A stretch of 64,000 nucleotides of DNA, taken from Rubrobacter_A sp965214435 (GTDB lineage Bacteria; Actinomycetota; Rubrobacteria; Rubrobacterales; Rubrobacteraceae). The notes below the pieces were generated by a model, which had not been told where the DNA came from, searched no databases, and saw nothing but the letters and a program-made list of their open reading frames with translations. Of this stretch, positions 1 to 8,445 are shown piece after piece (position 1 is the stretch's first letter; each line of letters begins with the position of its first letter). Location of the stretch: NCBI GenBank assembly GCA_965214435.1, contig OZ243960.1, positions 1,612,001-1,676,000 on the forward strand, given 5' to 3'. The translations under genes and the position numbers were made by a program.

Positions 1-912
1 CTCGTGAGTCTCGCTAATACTGTAGACATTCAAAAGCCGGGTGTCGGGCAGAGCCCGGATCGCACGCCGCGCCAGAGAGCGCGTGACGACCTCACCGTTT
101 AACCACAAAGTTTTCAGGTTCTCTAGCCGCTTCTCTATGCCGGACTCATCGCTGTCGAGCACCGCGTAGAGCAGCGAGGGCGTCATTAGCACCTCGGAGA
201 TACCGTACTCCTCAAGAAAGCGGACCAGCGCCTCCGGGTCGTAGACCACATCGTCCGGGATAACGCACGAGGTCGCCCCGCGCAGCAGCGGCCTTAGCAC
301 CTCCCAGATAAAAAACACGTTGCAGCCGACCCGGTCCCCCGGATGGTTGTCGCTCACGCCAAAGCGCCACAGGTAGGAACGGACCGCCGCCCGGTGGGAG
401 TTCTCGATGCCCTTTGGCCGGCCCGTAGTTCCCGACGAGTAGGCTACGAAAGCCAGGTCTCCGGTGGTCGGCTCCGAAGTATTAGAGGCTCTTAGAGGAG
501 CCGGTGCGCTGGCGTCGTGTTCGTCCTCCAGGAAGTGGCGTGGCTGCTCTTGCGGGAGGCGGTTGGTGTAACCCTGGGTGGTCAGTACGACGCGCGGCCC
601 GGCCTCGGCGATAATCTCCGCGAGCAGCGAGCCCGGATAGGCGGGGTCCAGCGGCAGAAAAGCGCCCCCAGCTTTTAAAGCCGCCAGGCAGGCGACCACG
701 TACCCGGCGCACCGCTCCAGGTAGACGCCGACGGTCGCTCCCCGGCCTACGCCGGCCTCCTTCAGGTGGCTCGCGAGTTTCTCCGACCGCCGGTCAAGTT
801 CCTCGTAGGTCAGGGTACTCTTCGGGTCGACGAGGGCTACGGCCTGCGGGGAACGCCGGGCCTGCCGCTCGAACAACTCGTGGATGCATAGATCTTCCAG
901 GTTTCTACTCAA
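1..912 (-). CDS. Adenylation-domain (AMP-binding) protein, NRPS-like, partial
   Basis: The gene runs off the left edge, so only the N-terminal 304 codons are seen. It begins with a TTG at 910-912, preceded by an AAGGGA ribosome site about 7 nt upstream. An in-frame TGA eight codons further up excludes a longer start. The product has the N-terminal half of an acyl- or amino-acid-adenylating enzyme: LTYEELDRRS near residue 35, the phosphate-binding loop YSSGTTGRPKG near 160, and NVYSISETHE near the cut, equivalent to the A5 motif. The early LYVERCAGY-like and LPLDPAYP motifs are typical of NRPS A-domains, which activate a carboxylate with ATP. It could be free-standing or the first module of a longer synthetase. 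The substrate cannot be read because most of the pocket lies outside the window. Confidence 0.85.
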   Translation of the reverse strand, partial: MSRNLEDLCIHELFERQARRSPQAVALVDPKSTLTYEELDRRSEKLASHLKEAGVGRGATVGVYLERCAGYVVACLAALKAGGAFLPLDPAYPGSLLAEIIAEAGPRVVLTTQGYTNRLPQEQPRHFLEDEHDASAPAPLRASNTSEPTTGDLAFVAYSSGTTGRPKGIENSHRAAVRSYLWRFGVSDNHPGDRVGCNVFFIWEVLRPLLRGATSCVIPDDVVYDPEALVRFLEEYGISEVLMTPSLLYAVLDSDESGIEKRLENLKTLWLNGEVVTRSLARRAIRALPDTRLLNVYSISETHE

Positions 913-1274
913 GTCGTCCCTTCTTACGGGGCCTCACGCAAACGCAAAGCCGGTAGGCAAAACCGTCCGAGGAGCAGCATTAATCCCCTGAAAAGCCCGG
1001 TTCTCACCCGGCCGTGCCGACGGTTGCTCGGTAAAACTTCTGGAGAATAGGAGAGCGATGGTCTCCGCACTGTACGTGTTGTGGAGTTGGATTTCTCCTT
1101 CCAACGGGCGACCCTGGATCCGCTTTTAACGCTCGGGCCCGGTACGGGGCGCTATGTTGTCAGATGCCTCATAGCCATCGAATATCGGGCGTCTCTACCC
1201 GGTCAGGGCTTTCCTAAACTCGGAGCGTAAACAAATTCTGTGGTAGATCAGTCGCCTCTATAAACGTACTTCCG
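913..1274. other. Intergenic region without recognised gene
   Basis: These 362 bases separate the adenylation gene from the acetyltransferase gene, both on the minus strand. They should carry the promoter of the adenylation gene. The plus strand has a 24-codon ORF behind a GGAG at 1060, which I do not regard as a gene. I see no RNA gene, repeat or clear terminator. Confidence 0.5.
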
Positions 1275-2108
1275 CTAGAGACCGCCGGTCTGGCCTTTGA
1301 CGCCGAAGTTTCGCTCGATCCAGCCGACCGCATGATCCACCAGCTTGCGGGCGTCGAACAGGTAAGCCGCAGCTTCGCCCACCGCTCCGGACCGCCCCGC
1401 CCCGGCCGCGAGCGCGGCACGCGCGATATGCTCTACATAGTCCTCTCCGCCGAGTACACGCTCGTAGGGTAGAGCCCCCTCCGAAGTGTTGATGTCGGAA
1501 AAGGTCCTCCAAACACGCTCCCCGTCTACAAAAACCGGCATACCGTAACTCACCCGGCGTTTGCCGAGGACTCTAGCTACAGCCTCGGCGTGGTGCAAGA
1601 GGGTTACGGTACTCAGAGGAGCGCCCAGCAACACTACCTGACCGCCGAGTTCGACCAGCCGGGCGTAAGGAGTATCCGGGCCGTATGCGTCATCGTACGG
1701 GTGCCGGGCGGTGAGTGCTCCGGCGAGAAACCCTACAGCCGCAACCCCCGCCTCCGGATGGCCGCTGTGGCGGGCTCCCGGCCAGGTCCGCAAAGCTTCG
1801 GGGATGCGGCCGTGATCCCGGCGGGCGGGTGCTACGCGCGGGTCGTAAGCCGGGTGTTCGTCCAGGTAGGCGCGTTTCGACGCGTTATCTAACTCATCGA
1901 GGTTATCCGGCGGCTCGTCCTGCCAACCGGTGTAAGCCATCAGCGTGGCTTCCTTTCCCAGGACGTCGAGCAACGCTCGGACCACGGTCTCCGCGCCGCC
2001 TACCACGTGGCCCATGGCCGACATGCGGCAGTGGATCATCGCCAGTCGGGACGGCCTCAGACCAAGCTCTCTCAAATCTTCCGCGAGCCGCGAACGCGCT
2101 ACCAGCAC
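1275..2108 (-). CDS. Aminoglycoside N(3)-acetyltransferase family protein
   Basis: This 277-aa protein matches the antibiotic_NAT family, which transfers acetyl from acetyl-CoA to the 3-amino group of 2-deoxystreptamine aminoglycosides. Seen motifs are MIHCRMSAMG followed by GGAETVV (residues 24-43), ARHSGHPEAGVAAVG (112-126), HPYDDAYGPDTPYARL (136-151) and LLGAPLSTVTLLHHAE (160-175), in family order and at full family length. The GTG at 2108 is the only usable start, because the reading frame upstream runs without ATG, GTG or TTG back to the stop codon of the preceding gene; no strong ribosome site is visible. It lies 51 bp behind the SPS-kinase fusion and may be its last cotranscribed gene. 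Resistance activity is inferred; many family members act on other amines. Confidence 0.85.
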   Translation of the reverse strand: MLVARSRLAEDLRELGLRPSRLAMIHCRMSAMGHVVGGAETVVRALLDVLGKEATLMAYTGWQDEPPDNLDELDNASKRAYLDEHPAYDPRVAPARRDHGRIPEALRTWPGARHSGHPEAGVAAVGFLAGALTARHPYDDAYGPDTPYARLVELGGQVVLLGAPLSTVTLLHHAEAVARVLGKRRVSYGMPVFVDGERVWRTFSDINTSEGALPYERVLGGEDYVEHIARAALAAGAGRSGAVGEAAAYLFDARKLVDHAVGWIERNFGVKGQTGGL

Positions 2109-2159
2109 GACGGGCGGAGTAACGTTTTCGTCAAAACCTACTCCGGAGAGTAGATTGCT

Positions 2160-4679
2160 CTAACGGCCGGCGGCTACCCCGGTTTCGAGGCGGCGGTAGA
2201 TCTCCTGCCGGTCTATCATCCGTTTTACGTGGCCTTCGACGCGGAGCTTTAAGGAAGCTACCTCGTGAGCAAAGCGGACCCCGAAGCTCCACGAGTGCCC
2301 GTCGAGGTGCGCCACGAGCAGCGCCGACCAGAATGCGTCCCGGGCGCCGGTTACGTTCTCTATCTCGACCCTCGGCAGCGGGCCTACCGGCTCGACCGAC
2401 GAGCCGTCGGAGATCGTCACCATGCCGCCGCTGCGGGTCACGATGACCACGTCCGCCCCGAGCCCGTGGAACTCCGACAGACAACGCTCCTCCAGAGCTT
2501 CTTCGTCCAGGTTCGGGTCAAAGAGCCGCCGGGCGTCCTCGATGGAAGGCTTTACTACGGTGACGTGCGGCATGACCTCTGCCAGAACCTCCCAGGCTTC
2601 CTCCCGATCCGGCCAGATACGGGCGTCGTAGTTCGGGTCGAGCGAGACCACCTTGCCTAGACGGGCGCCGAGCCGCATCGCCCGGCGCACCGCCAGCCGC
2701 GCGGGGTCTTTAGAGAGCGCGAAGGCCGACGTGTGGACGGCGCGGGAACGCTCGATCAGGGCGTCCGGCACGTCCCGCAACCCGAGCAGGGCATCCGCCC
2801 CCCGGTTGACCTGGAAGTCCGGTATGTCGACGCTCTTGGTGACGAACGTGCTGGTCGAAGCTACCTCGCCCGTGCGCCTGAGGCCCTCGGTCGAGACGCC
2901 GTGACGTTGTAGCTGGTCTTCCAGGTACTCGCCGAAGTAGTCGGTGCCGACCTTTGAGACGAGCGCCGAGCGTCCCCCGAGCTTCGCAACGTAGACGGCG
3001 ACGTTTGCCGGCTGGCCGCCGAGGTAGCGGGTAAAGTTACCGGCCGTCCTCAACGAGTTGACCCGGTCGTAGGATATAAAGTCCACCAGCGTCTCGCCGA
3101 CGGTCAGGACGTCTAGCTTGAAGTATAGTTCGTCGAGCTTCGCGACGGGGTCGTAGTCCTCGGCGGGGTCCGTGAAATACTCTGGTATTTCCAGCCGTCC
3201 GTCGGGCGAAGCGTGCCCGCTCTTCGGGGCTAGCTCCTGGATCGAGTCGTCGTCCTGGATGCCGTCCTGGAGGTCCGCCTCGCTGGTGTCGCTTATCCGG
3301 TTGCGGCCCTCGATGGCTTCCAGGTAACCTTCGGCGGTCCGTTCCCAGGTGTATTTGTCGAGGATGCGCTGGTATCCGGCCTCGGCAAAGCGCTGCCAGC
3401 GCTCCGGGTTGCCGACGAGCGAGTAGAGCGCCGCGCTGACGTCTTCCGGGTCGCTCGGGTCTACGAGCACCCCGTACTCGTCGTCCCCCTCGCGCAGGCT
3501 TTCGGTCGGGCCGCCGAACTTGGTAGCGACCGCCGGCAGTCCGGCGGCCATTGCCTCTAAGGGTGCGAGCCCAAACGGCTCGTAGTTCGCCGTGAGCGCG
3601 AAGACCGAGCGCCGGGAAGCCAGAAAGCGGTAGGTCGCGGCGAGTTGCCGCTGGTTGCGCAGCGCGAACATCGAGACCTCGCCCCGCATCCGGCTCCGGT
3701 TTATGACCTCCATGAGGGCGTTCAAGACCTGCCGCTCGCCCTCATCGGCGTCCCGGTAATCCTCCAGCGGGTTTTCGAGGTCGCCGGTGACGATCACGAG
3801 GTTCGCGTTCTCCCGCAAGACCGGACTGTTGGCGAACGCCTCGACGAGTGCTAAGTGGTTCTTCTTCGGGTCCAGGCGGCTGGAGGCGATCACGCACGGC
3901 AGGTCCCGCCGCTCTTCGGCGAGGTCGCGCTCCAGCGCCTCCCGGACGTGCTCGTGAATGGCATCCTCTTCGTCGGCCCCGGAAGACTTGTCGAAGATGT
4001 GGAGCGCCACCCCCGGAGGTACGGCGGCAAAGCGCTCGTCGTCGGTCGGGTCCACCGCCCCCCTATAGGCATTGTGGGTGTACTGGTTGTAGCGCTCCTG
4101 GGAGGTGCTGGTAATGTTTACCTCCGAGCGGTCCATCGCCACCCGCTCGCCGACGAGCCGCCGGGAGAACTTGTACTTCTCCTCCAACTCTTCTATGTTC
4201 TCCCGGCGCGCGCCGAGCTTGTCCATCTTCTGGGCTCCCAAGGAGTGGGCCGTAAAGCTGAACGGGATGCCGGCGCGCTCTTCTATAAGGGCCGCGCAGA
4301 GACCGCCGTCGCCGTAGTGGGCCGTTACCGCGTCCGGCAGGGCGCCTTCCTCCTCGTAGTGTTCGAGTAGCCGGGGCACGAACTCCGTACCCAGGTACGG
4401 CCAGAGTTCCTCTTTCGGTAGAAAGTGCTCCGGGCCGCAGGGGATGCGCAGGATGCGGACGTTCGGGCTGTCCGGGTAGGAGTCTTCGGGTTCGGAGAAC
4501 TCCGGCCACTCGGGGTCTAGTATCTGGCGGGTTACGACGTCTACCTTGTGGCCGAGCTTGCCCATCGCCAGCGCGAGCTCTTTTACATAGACTAGCTGCC
4601 CACCGAAATCCGGGTGTGCCGTCCAGTACGAGTCCTCCGGGTCGAAGTTCCCCTGCGGGTTTATGAACGCTACGTGCAT
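2160..4679 (-). CDS. Sucrose-phosphate synthase fused to PfkB-type sugar kinase
   Basis: An 839-aa two-domain fusion. Residues 1-510 are a GT4 sucrose-phosphate synthase of the short bacterial type (as I recall the Halothermothrix enzyme), which makes sucrose-6-phosphate from UDP-glucose and fructose-6-phosphate. Diagnostic segments are FINPQGNFDP (5-14), HPDFGGQLVYVKE (22-34), SRLDPKKN (267-274), the donor-binding EPFGLAPLEAM (367-377) and the C-terminal IPEYFTDP (498-505). Residues 521-835 are a ribokinase/PfkB domain. Its active-site box reads NVTGARD (775-781) instead of D-x-T-G-A-G-D: the catalytic Asp781 remains, but the anion-hole Gly is Arg and the leading Asp is Asn, so kinase activity is doubtful. 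The start ATG has a strong AGGAGGAAGG ribosome site. It is third in a pfkB-SPS-fusion series. Confidence 0.9.
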   Translation of the reverse strand: MHVAFINPQGNFDPEDSYWTAHPDFGGQLVYVKELALAMGKLGHKVDVVTRQILDPEWPEFSEPEDSYPDSPNVRILRIPCGPEHFLPKEELWPYLGTEFVPRLLEHYEEEGALPDAVTAHYGDGGLCAALIEERAGIPFSFTAHSLGAQKMDKLGARRENIEELEEKYKFSRRLVGERVAMDRSEVNITSTSQERYNQYTHNAYRGAVDPTDDERFAAVPPGVALHIFDKSSGADEEDAIHEHVREALERDLAEERRDLPCVIASSRLDPKKNHLALVEAFANSPVLRENANLVIVTGDLENPLEDYRDADEGERQVLNALMEVINRSRMRGEVSMFALRNQRQLAATYRFLASRRSVFALTANYEPFGLAPLEAMAAGLPAVATKFGGPTESLREGDDEYGVLVDPSDPEDVSAALYSLVGNPERWQRFAEAGYQRILDKYTWERTAEGYLEAIEGRNRISDTSEADLQDGIQDDDSIQELAPKSGHASPDGRLEIPEYFTDPAEDYDPVAKLDELYFKLDVLTVGETLVDFISYDRVNSLRTAGNFTRYLGGQPANVAVYVAKLGGRSALVSKVGTDYFGEYLEDQLQRHGVSTEGLRRTGEVASTSTFVTKSVDIPDFQVNRGADALLGLRDVPDALIERSRAVHTSAFALSKDPARLAVRRAMRLGARLGKVVSLDPNYDARIWPDREEAWEVLAEVMPHVTVVKPSIEDARRLFDPNLDEEALEERCLSEFHGLGADVVIVTRSGGMVTISDGSSVEPVGPLPRVEIENVTGARDAFWSALLVAHLDGHSWSFGVRFAHEVASLKLRVEGHVKRMIDRQEIYRRLETGVAAGR

Positions 4680-4727
4680 GTCGCCTTCCTCCTGCGCCTC
4701 GTTTTGCGCGTTACCGGGTGGGCTACC

Positions 4728-6245
4728 TCAGACTTCGTCCGTTCTATCTGCCCCTTCCGCCGTTTCCCAACTCTCCAGTCGCGGAAGCTCCCTAGAGTCT
4801 TCCCCGGAACCGTCCCGCACGAACTCCGGGAGTGGCAGCCGGTCCCGCGGGCTCTCGCCCCGGCGCTCGCCCTGGATGATTTCCGTTGCCAGGTTTGCGT
4901 AGTCGTCGGCGGTCCGCTGCCAGCTATAGAGTTCGACGGCCCGCTCGTGGCCGGATGCCGAGTAGTGCTCCCAGGCTTCGTTATCTCCGAGGAGTTGCAA
5001 GAAACGGGCGGCTAGCTCTTCGTAGTCGTAGGGGTCGGCCAGTAGACCGGCTTTTCCGTGGTCTGTGATCTCCTGCGGTCCGCCGTTACTGGTGGCGACG
5101 ACCGGCAACCCTATCGCCATCGCCTCGACCAGCGTGAGCCCGAATGGCTCGTACTCGGCCGGCAAACAGAACACCGAGCCCTCGTCCCGGCCCCAGCGGT
5201 AGAGGGCCGCCAGCGCGTCCTGGCCGGCGAGGGTGAACATCGAGACGCTCCCCCAGAGGTCCGCCTCCTCTATCTCCGCTATAAGCCCGTCGAGAACCTC
5301 CTTATCTCCGGAAGAAGCTTTCTCCGGCTCCCGCAGCGGGTCCTCTAATCCCCGGGTAACCATGAGGAGGTTCGCCCTCTCGCGGAGCTCGGGGCTGCCC
5401 GCAAAGGCCCGGACGAGCGCCCGGTGGTTCTTTTTCGGGTCGAGCCGGCTCCAGGCGATAACCGCCGGAAGCTCCCGCCGGTCGGGCTCCACGTCCCGGT
5501 CGAGGGCCGCCTGGATGGAAGCCCGGACTTCACCCTCCCGCGAACTCTCGCCGTCCGCGTCGAATACTTTCAGGTCCACGCCCGGCGGTATTACCGCGAA
5601 CCTCCGGTCGTCACCGACTTCGATAGCTTCCCGGTAAGCCGGATGCCCGTACTGCTCTCGCCGCTCGCTCTCGCTGTTGGTCACGACCGCCGCCGCCCTT
5701 GAGGCCGCGACCCGCTCGGCCGTGATGCGGGGGCCGAAGTTATACCGGCGGTCTATGTCGTCCAATGCTTCTCCCGCGGAGAGCAGAGAATCTACCTTCC
5801 ACGCCCCCAGCGAGTGACCGGTAAAGATCATCGGCACGCCAGTCCGCTCTTCCAGCAGGGCCGCGCACAGACCACCGTCGGCGTAGTGCCCGGTGAAAAT
5901 GTCCGGAAGTACGTCCTCTCTCTCGTATAAACCCTGTATACCCTCCACCCACTCGCCGAGATACGGCCACAACTCTTCTTTCGGTAGAAAGCTTTCCGGG
6001 CCGCAGGGGACGCGCAGGATGCGGACGCCGGAGTGACCGGGGTAGGAGTCTTCGGGTTCGGAGAACTCCGGCCACTCGGGGTCTATTATCTGCCGGGTTA
6101 TGATGTCCGCCTGGTGTCCCGCGGCCGCCAGCGCCAGGGCTACCTCCCGCACGTAGACCAGTTGGCCGCCGAAGTCCGGGTGGGCGGCGAGGTAGGAGTT
6201 AGCGGGGTCGAAGTTCCCCTGCGGGTTTATAAACGCGAAGCGCAT
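4728..6245 (-). CDS. Sucrose-phosphate synthase-like glycosyltransferase (GT4)
   Basis: This 505-aa protein is a paralogue of the N-terminal half of the downstream fusion. It shares FINPQGNFDP, HPDFGGQLVYVRE, the FLPKEELWPYLG segment, SRLDPKKN (267-274) and the nucleotide-sugar motif EYEPFGLTLVEAM (364-376). No kinase domain follows: the C-terminus ends in an acidic tail of about 45 residues after LPLPEF. It is expected to form sucrose-6-phosphate in the cytosol, but a related GT4 specificity cannot be excluded from sequence alone. The ribosome site is weak (TAGAG just before ATG). It lies 25 bp behind the free pfkB gene and 48 bp before the fusion. No sucrose-phosphate phosphatase gene is visible in the window. 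Confidence 0.88.
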   Translation of the reverse strand: MRFAFINPQGNFDPANSYLAAHPDFGGQLVYVREVALALAAAGHQADIITRQIIDPEWPEFSEPEDSYPGHSGVRILRVPCGPESFLPKEELWPYLGEWVEGIQGLYEREDVLPDIFTGHYADGGLCAALLEERTGVPMIFTGHSLGAWKVDSLLSAGEALDDIDRRYNFGPRITAERVAASRAAAVVTNSESERREQYGHPAYREAIEVGDDRRFAVIPPGVDLKVFDADGESSREGEVRASIQAALDRDVEPDRRELPAVIAWSRLDPKKNHRALVRAFAGSPELRERANLLMVTRGLEDPLREPEKASSGDKEVLDGLIAEIEEADLWGSVSMFTLAGQDALAALYRWGRDEGSVFCLPAEYEPFGLTLVEAMAIGLPVVATSNGGPQEITDHGKAGLLADPYDYEELAARFLQLLGDNEAWEHYSASGHERAVELYSWQRTADDYANLATEIIQGERRGESPRDRLPLPEFVRDGSGEDSRELPRLESWETAEGADRTDEV

Positions 6246-6270
6246 CTCTATAGGGAGTATCCGGGTGTCA

Positions 6271-7308
6271 TCAGCCGGCCTCCCGCCGGTCTTTCTCGGG
6301 TTCCGGCTCTTTCAGGTCCTCGGGCTCTTCGACAGCCCCGACCTCTTCTACCGGCAGCTTCTCGATAAGGTTGTAGAGGACCTGGCGGTCGATCTCATCT
6401 TCAATAGGCCCGACCTGGGCTAGCTTTCTCTCGGCGACCTCCCGGGCGAAGAGCGCCGCCCGGACCGGAGGCTCCCCGTCTAGTAGCGCGACCAGAAAGC
6501 CCGCCCAGAAAGAGTCCCCGGCGCCGGTGGCGTCCTGCACCGTTACCTTCCGGGCGGGGACGCGGGCTTTTATGATCCCGTTCTCGGAGACCAGGGTTCC
6601 TTTGCCGCCCATCGTGAGCACGACAGTCTCAGGACCCATCTCGTGGAAAAGCTCTATGTACGTCTCCGGGTCTTTTCCCCGGCCGAAGATGCGGCCGGCA
6701 TCGTCGAAAGAAGGCTTGGTCACGTTTACGTACTGGTAGGTCTCGGCGATAGTCTTTTTGGCTTCTTTGTAGTCCGGCCAGATCCTCCGGGAGTAGTTTG
6801 GGTCTAACGAGACGATCTTGCCCAGTTCGGCGGCCCTCGCGAAGGCGCTTAGAACCGCCGAGCGGCACGGCTCGCGGGAGAGGGCGAAGCACGAGGAATG
6901 CACCACCCGGGCCTGCTCTATCGCCTCCTCGGAGATTTCCTCCGGCCGCAGCAGGGAGTCGCCGCTGCGGAACTCCTCGAAGTCCGGGGTGCCGGAAGTC
7001 GAGGAGACAAAGATAATGGACGTGTTCGTCCGGTGGTCCATGAGCAGGTAGTCGGTAGAGACGCCGTGGCGCTGGAGCTCGCTCTTCAGGAACTTCCCAA
7101 AAGCCCCGATGCCGGTCTTGGAGATCACCGCCGACCGGCCGCCGAGCTTAGAGACGTAGACGGATATGTTGGTCGGCGATCCGCCGAGGTAGCGCTTGAA
7201 AGTCGTGGCGTTCCGGAGCCAGTCGGTCTGTTCAGCCGATATGAAATCCACGACCATCTCTCCGATGGTCAGAACGTCGATTTTCTCCGACTTTTGAGAA
7301 ACGTACAT
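6271..7308 (-). CDS. PfkB-family carbohydrate kinase (fructokinase-like)
   Basis: A 345-aa ribokinase-family enzyme that phosphorylates a sugar with ATP; fructose is the likely substrate given the sucrose-phosphate neighbours, but this is inference. Seen are the N-terminal DVLTIGEMVVDFIS (11-24), the sugar-binding FKRYLGGSPTN (37-47), and the intact active-site box DATGAGD (259-265) with catalytic Asp265. It is clearly related to the kinase half of the downstream fusion (shared RYLGG, KLGGRSA and QRHGVST blocks) but keeps the canonical GAGD that the fusion has lost. The acidic 30-residue tail is low-complexity. The ATG has GGAAGGCGG upstream and leads the minus-strand sucrose operon. Confidence 0.9.
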   Translation of the reverse strand: MYVSQKSEKIDVLTIGEMVVDFISAEQTDWLRNATTFKRYLGGSPTNISVYVSKLGGRSAVISKTGIGAFGKFLKSELQRHGVSTDYLLMDHRTNTSIIFVSSTSGTPDFEEFRSGDSLLRPEEISEEAIEQARVVHSSCFALSREPCRSAVLSAFARAAELGKIVSLDPNYSRRIWPDYKEAKKTIAETYQYVNVTKPSFDDAGRIFGRGKDPETYIELFHEMGPETVVLTMGGKGTLVSENGIIKARVPARKVTVQDATGAGDSFWAGFLVALLDGEPPVRAALFAREVAERKLAQVGPIEDEIDRQVLYNLIEKLPVEEVGAVEEPEDLKEPEPEKDRREAG

Positions 7309-7450
7309 TTACCGCCTTCCTGAGCGTTCCCGCCCCTCCAGTATGCCAACATTCGCTAGCTACGGCTACCGCTAGGCTACCATCAAGGCTGCTGCCAGCT
7401 ACGCGGCGGAGGCTAAAGTTTCTAAACGCCGCGACCGATAATATCTCCGC

Positions 7451-7534
7451 AACCGATAAAGGCAAATCCGCTGCGAGGCGGGGACGCAAAGCTACGGACC
7501 TCGCCTCGCCGAGGTGGCCGGGTTACCGAAGGGA
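7451..7534 (+). promoter_or_regulatory. c-di-GMP-I (GEMM-I) riboswitch candidate
   Basis: The stretch follows the GEMM-I consensus closely. GGCAAA (7461-7466) is followed by the hairpin CCGCT-GCGA-GGCGG with a GNRA tetraloop (7468-7481), then GGGACGCAAAGC (7481-7492), a second hairpin with ACCTCG/CGAGGT arms (7498-7515), and the closing GGCCGGGTTACC (7516-7527). The G that contacts the ligand (G20 in Vc2 numbering, by my alignment) is present rather than the A of cGAMP-sensing variants, so c-di-GMP is the expected ligand. The GGGAGAAG ribosome site of the GH16 gene directly follows the aptamer, suggesting control at translation. Confidence 0.87.
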
Positions 7535-7540
7535 GAAGTG

Positions 7541-8266
7541 ATGAAGAACATAAAGGTCCTTTTAATGGCCCTGGCCTTGCAGTTGGCGTTATTCGCGGCG
7601 GCGGGACCGGCCGGAGCCGAGGCTAGAGCCGAAACCGAGGCTAGAGCCGAAACCGACATCAACATGGAAAGTATGAAAAGCTTTTTCGACCACTTTACCC
7701 ACTTTGACGGGACCCGGTGGGAAGTAGGGAGTCACAGGCTTGGCCGAGGCTACCTGAACCCGGCGAACGTCAGCGTAGAAGAGAGCAACCTCCAGATAAA
7801 GCTCCCGGCCCGCACCACGAACGGCGGCGAGATATATACCGGTGAGGTTCGCGAGCGCGGCAGCTACGCCGCCCGGATAAAGGTCCCCAAAGCCCGCTCC
7901 TCCATAACCGGTTTCTTTCTCTACCACCCACCAGACTTCGCCAGCGAGATAGACGTCGAAATCTTCAACGACTCCTCGCGCCGCGTAATGTTCACCTCCT
8001 ACTCGGACGGCGTCAAAAAGACCGTAACGCGGCGGCTTCCCTTCAACCCGACAAAAGGCTTCCACGAATACCGCTTTGACTACGCCCCAAACTCCCTGAA
8101 GTTCTACGTCGACGGCCGCCCGATGCACCGCTGGACCGGAGAAGCCGTTCCTGATGAGTCCATGAGGGTCTATGCCAACGCCTGGTACCCGACCTGGCTG
8201 GGCGGCCAGGCTCCGAAAAGAGACCGCTATGTAATTATAGACTACATCCGCCACACAGCTTACTAA
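7541..8266 (+). CDS. Secreted glycoside hydrolase family 16 (beta-glucanase-like)
   Basis: A 241-aa exported protein. Residues 1-27 are a signal peptide (MKNIKVLLMALAL... ending in an A-G-A type cleavage site). Next is a tandem repeat ARAETE/ARAETD caused by an 18-bp direct repeat at 7619-7654, and then a jelly-roll GH16 domain. The catalytic line is SEIDVEIF with Glu136, Asp138 and Glu140, the ExDxE spacing of lichenase-type enzymes. Expected action is hydrolysis or transglycosylation of beta-1,3/1,4-glucans outside the cell. I chose the ATG at 7541, placed behind GGGAGAAG, over the GTG at 7514, which falls inside the riboswitch. The c-di-GMP riboswitch implies that polysaccharide remodelling follows biofilm or motility signalling. 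Confidence 0.88.
   Translation: MKNIKVLLMALALQLALFAAAGPAGAEARAETEARAETDINMESMKSFFDHFTHFDGTRWEVGSHRLGRGYLNPANVSVEESNLQIKLPARTTNGGEIYTGEVRERGSYAARIKVPKARSSITGFFLYHPPDFASEIDVEIFNDSSRRVMFTSYSDGVKKTVTRRLPFNPTKGFHEYRFDYAPNSLKFYVDGRPMHRWTGEAVPDESMRVYANAWYPTWLGGQAPKRDRYVIIDYIRHTAY
7619..7654 (+). repeat. 18-bp tandem direct repeat inside signal-peptide junction
   Basis: Two perfect copies of GAGGCTAGAGCCGAAACC lie head to tail and add a second A-R-A-E-T unit just after the signal peptide of the GH16 protein. The unit is a multiple of three, so the frame is kept. It looks like a recent slippage duplication. Confidence 0.9.
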
Positions 8267-8445
8267 TCCGGAAAGGCAACCCGGCTACCAACAAGGTACC
8301 TACAGCCCCAGTCACCGTCTTGGCGAGTATCGGTTCAGCCTTTTATATGGAAGTATATGGAGGTCCGGCGTGCGATGTGCTCGTCGAAAGGCACCGGAAT
8401 ACTCCGGGCTTGATAAACCGGTTGTGTGCCGGCACGAAAGCACTG
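8267..8445. other. Convergent intergenic spacer
   Basis: This 179-bp spacer separates the plus-strand GH16 gene from the minus-strand CorC-like gene; their 3' ends face each other. No convincing T-tailed hairpin was found. Confidence 0.4.

Noticed and set aside
7514..7540. Earlier GTG start for the GH16 gene
   Set aside because: It would begin inside the riboswitch and destroy the signal peptide start.
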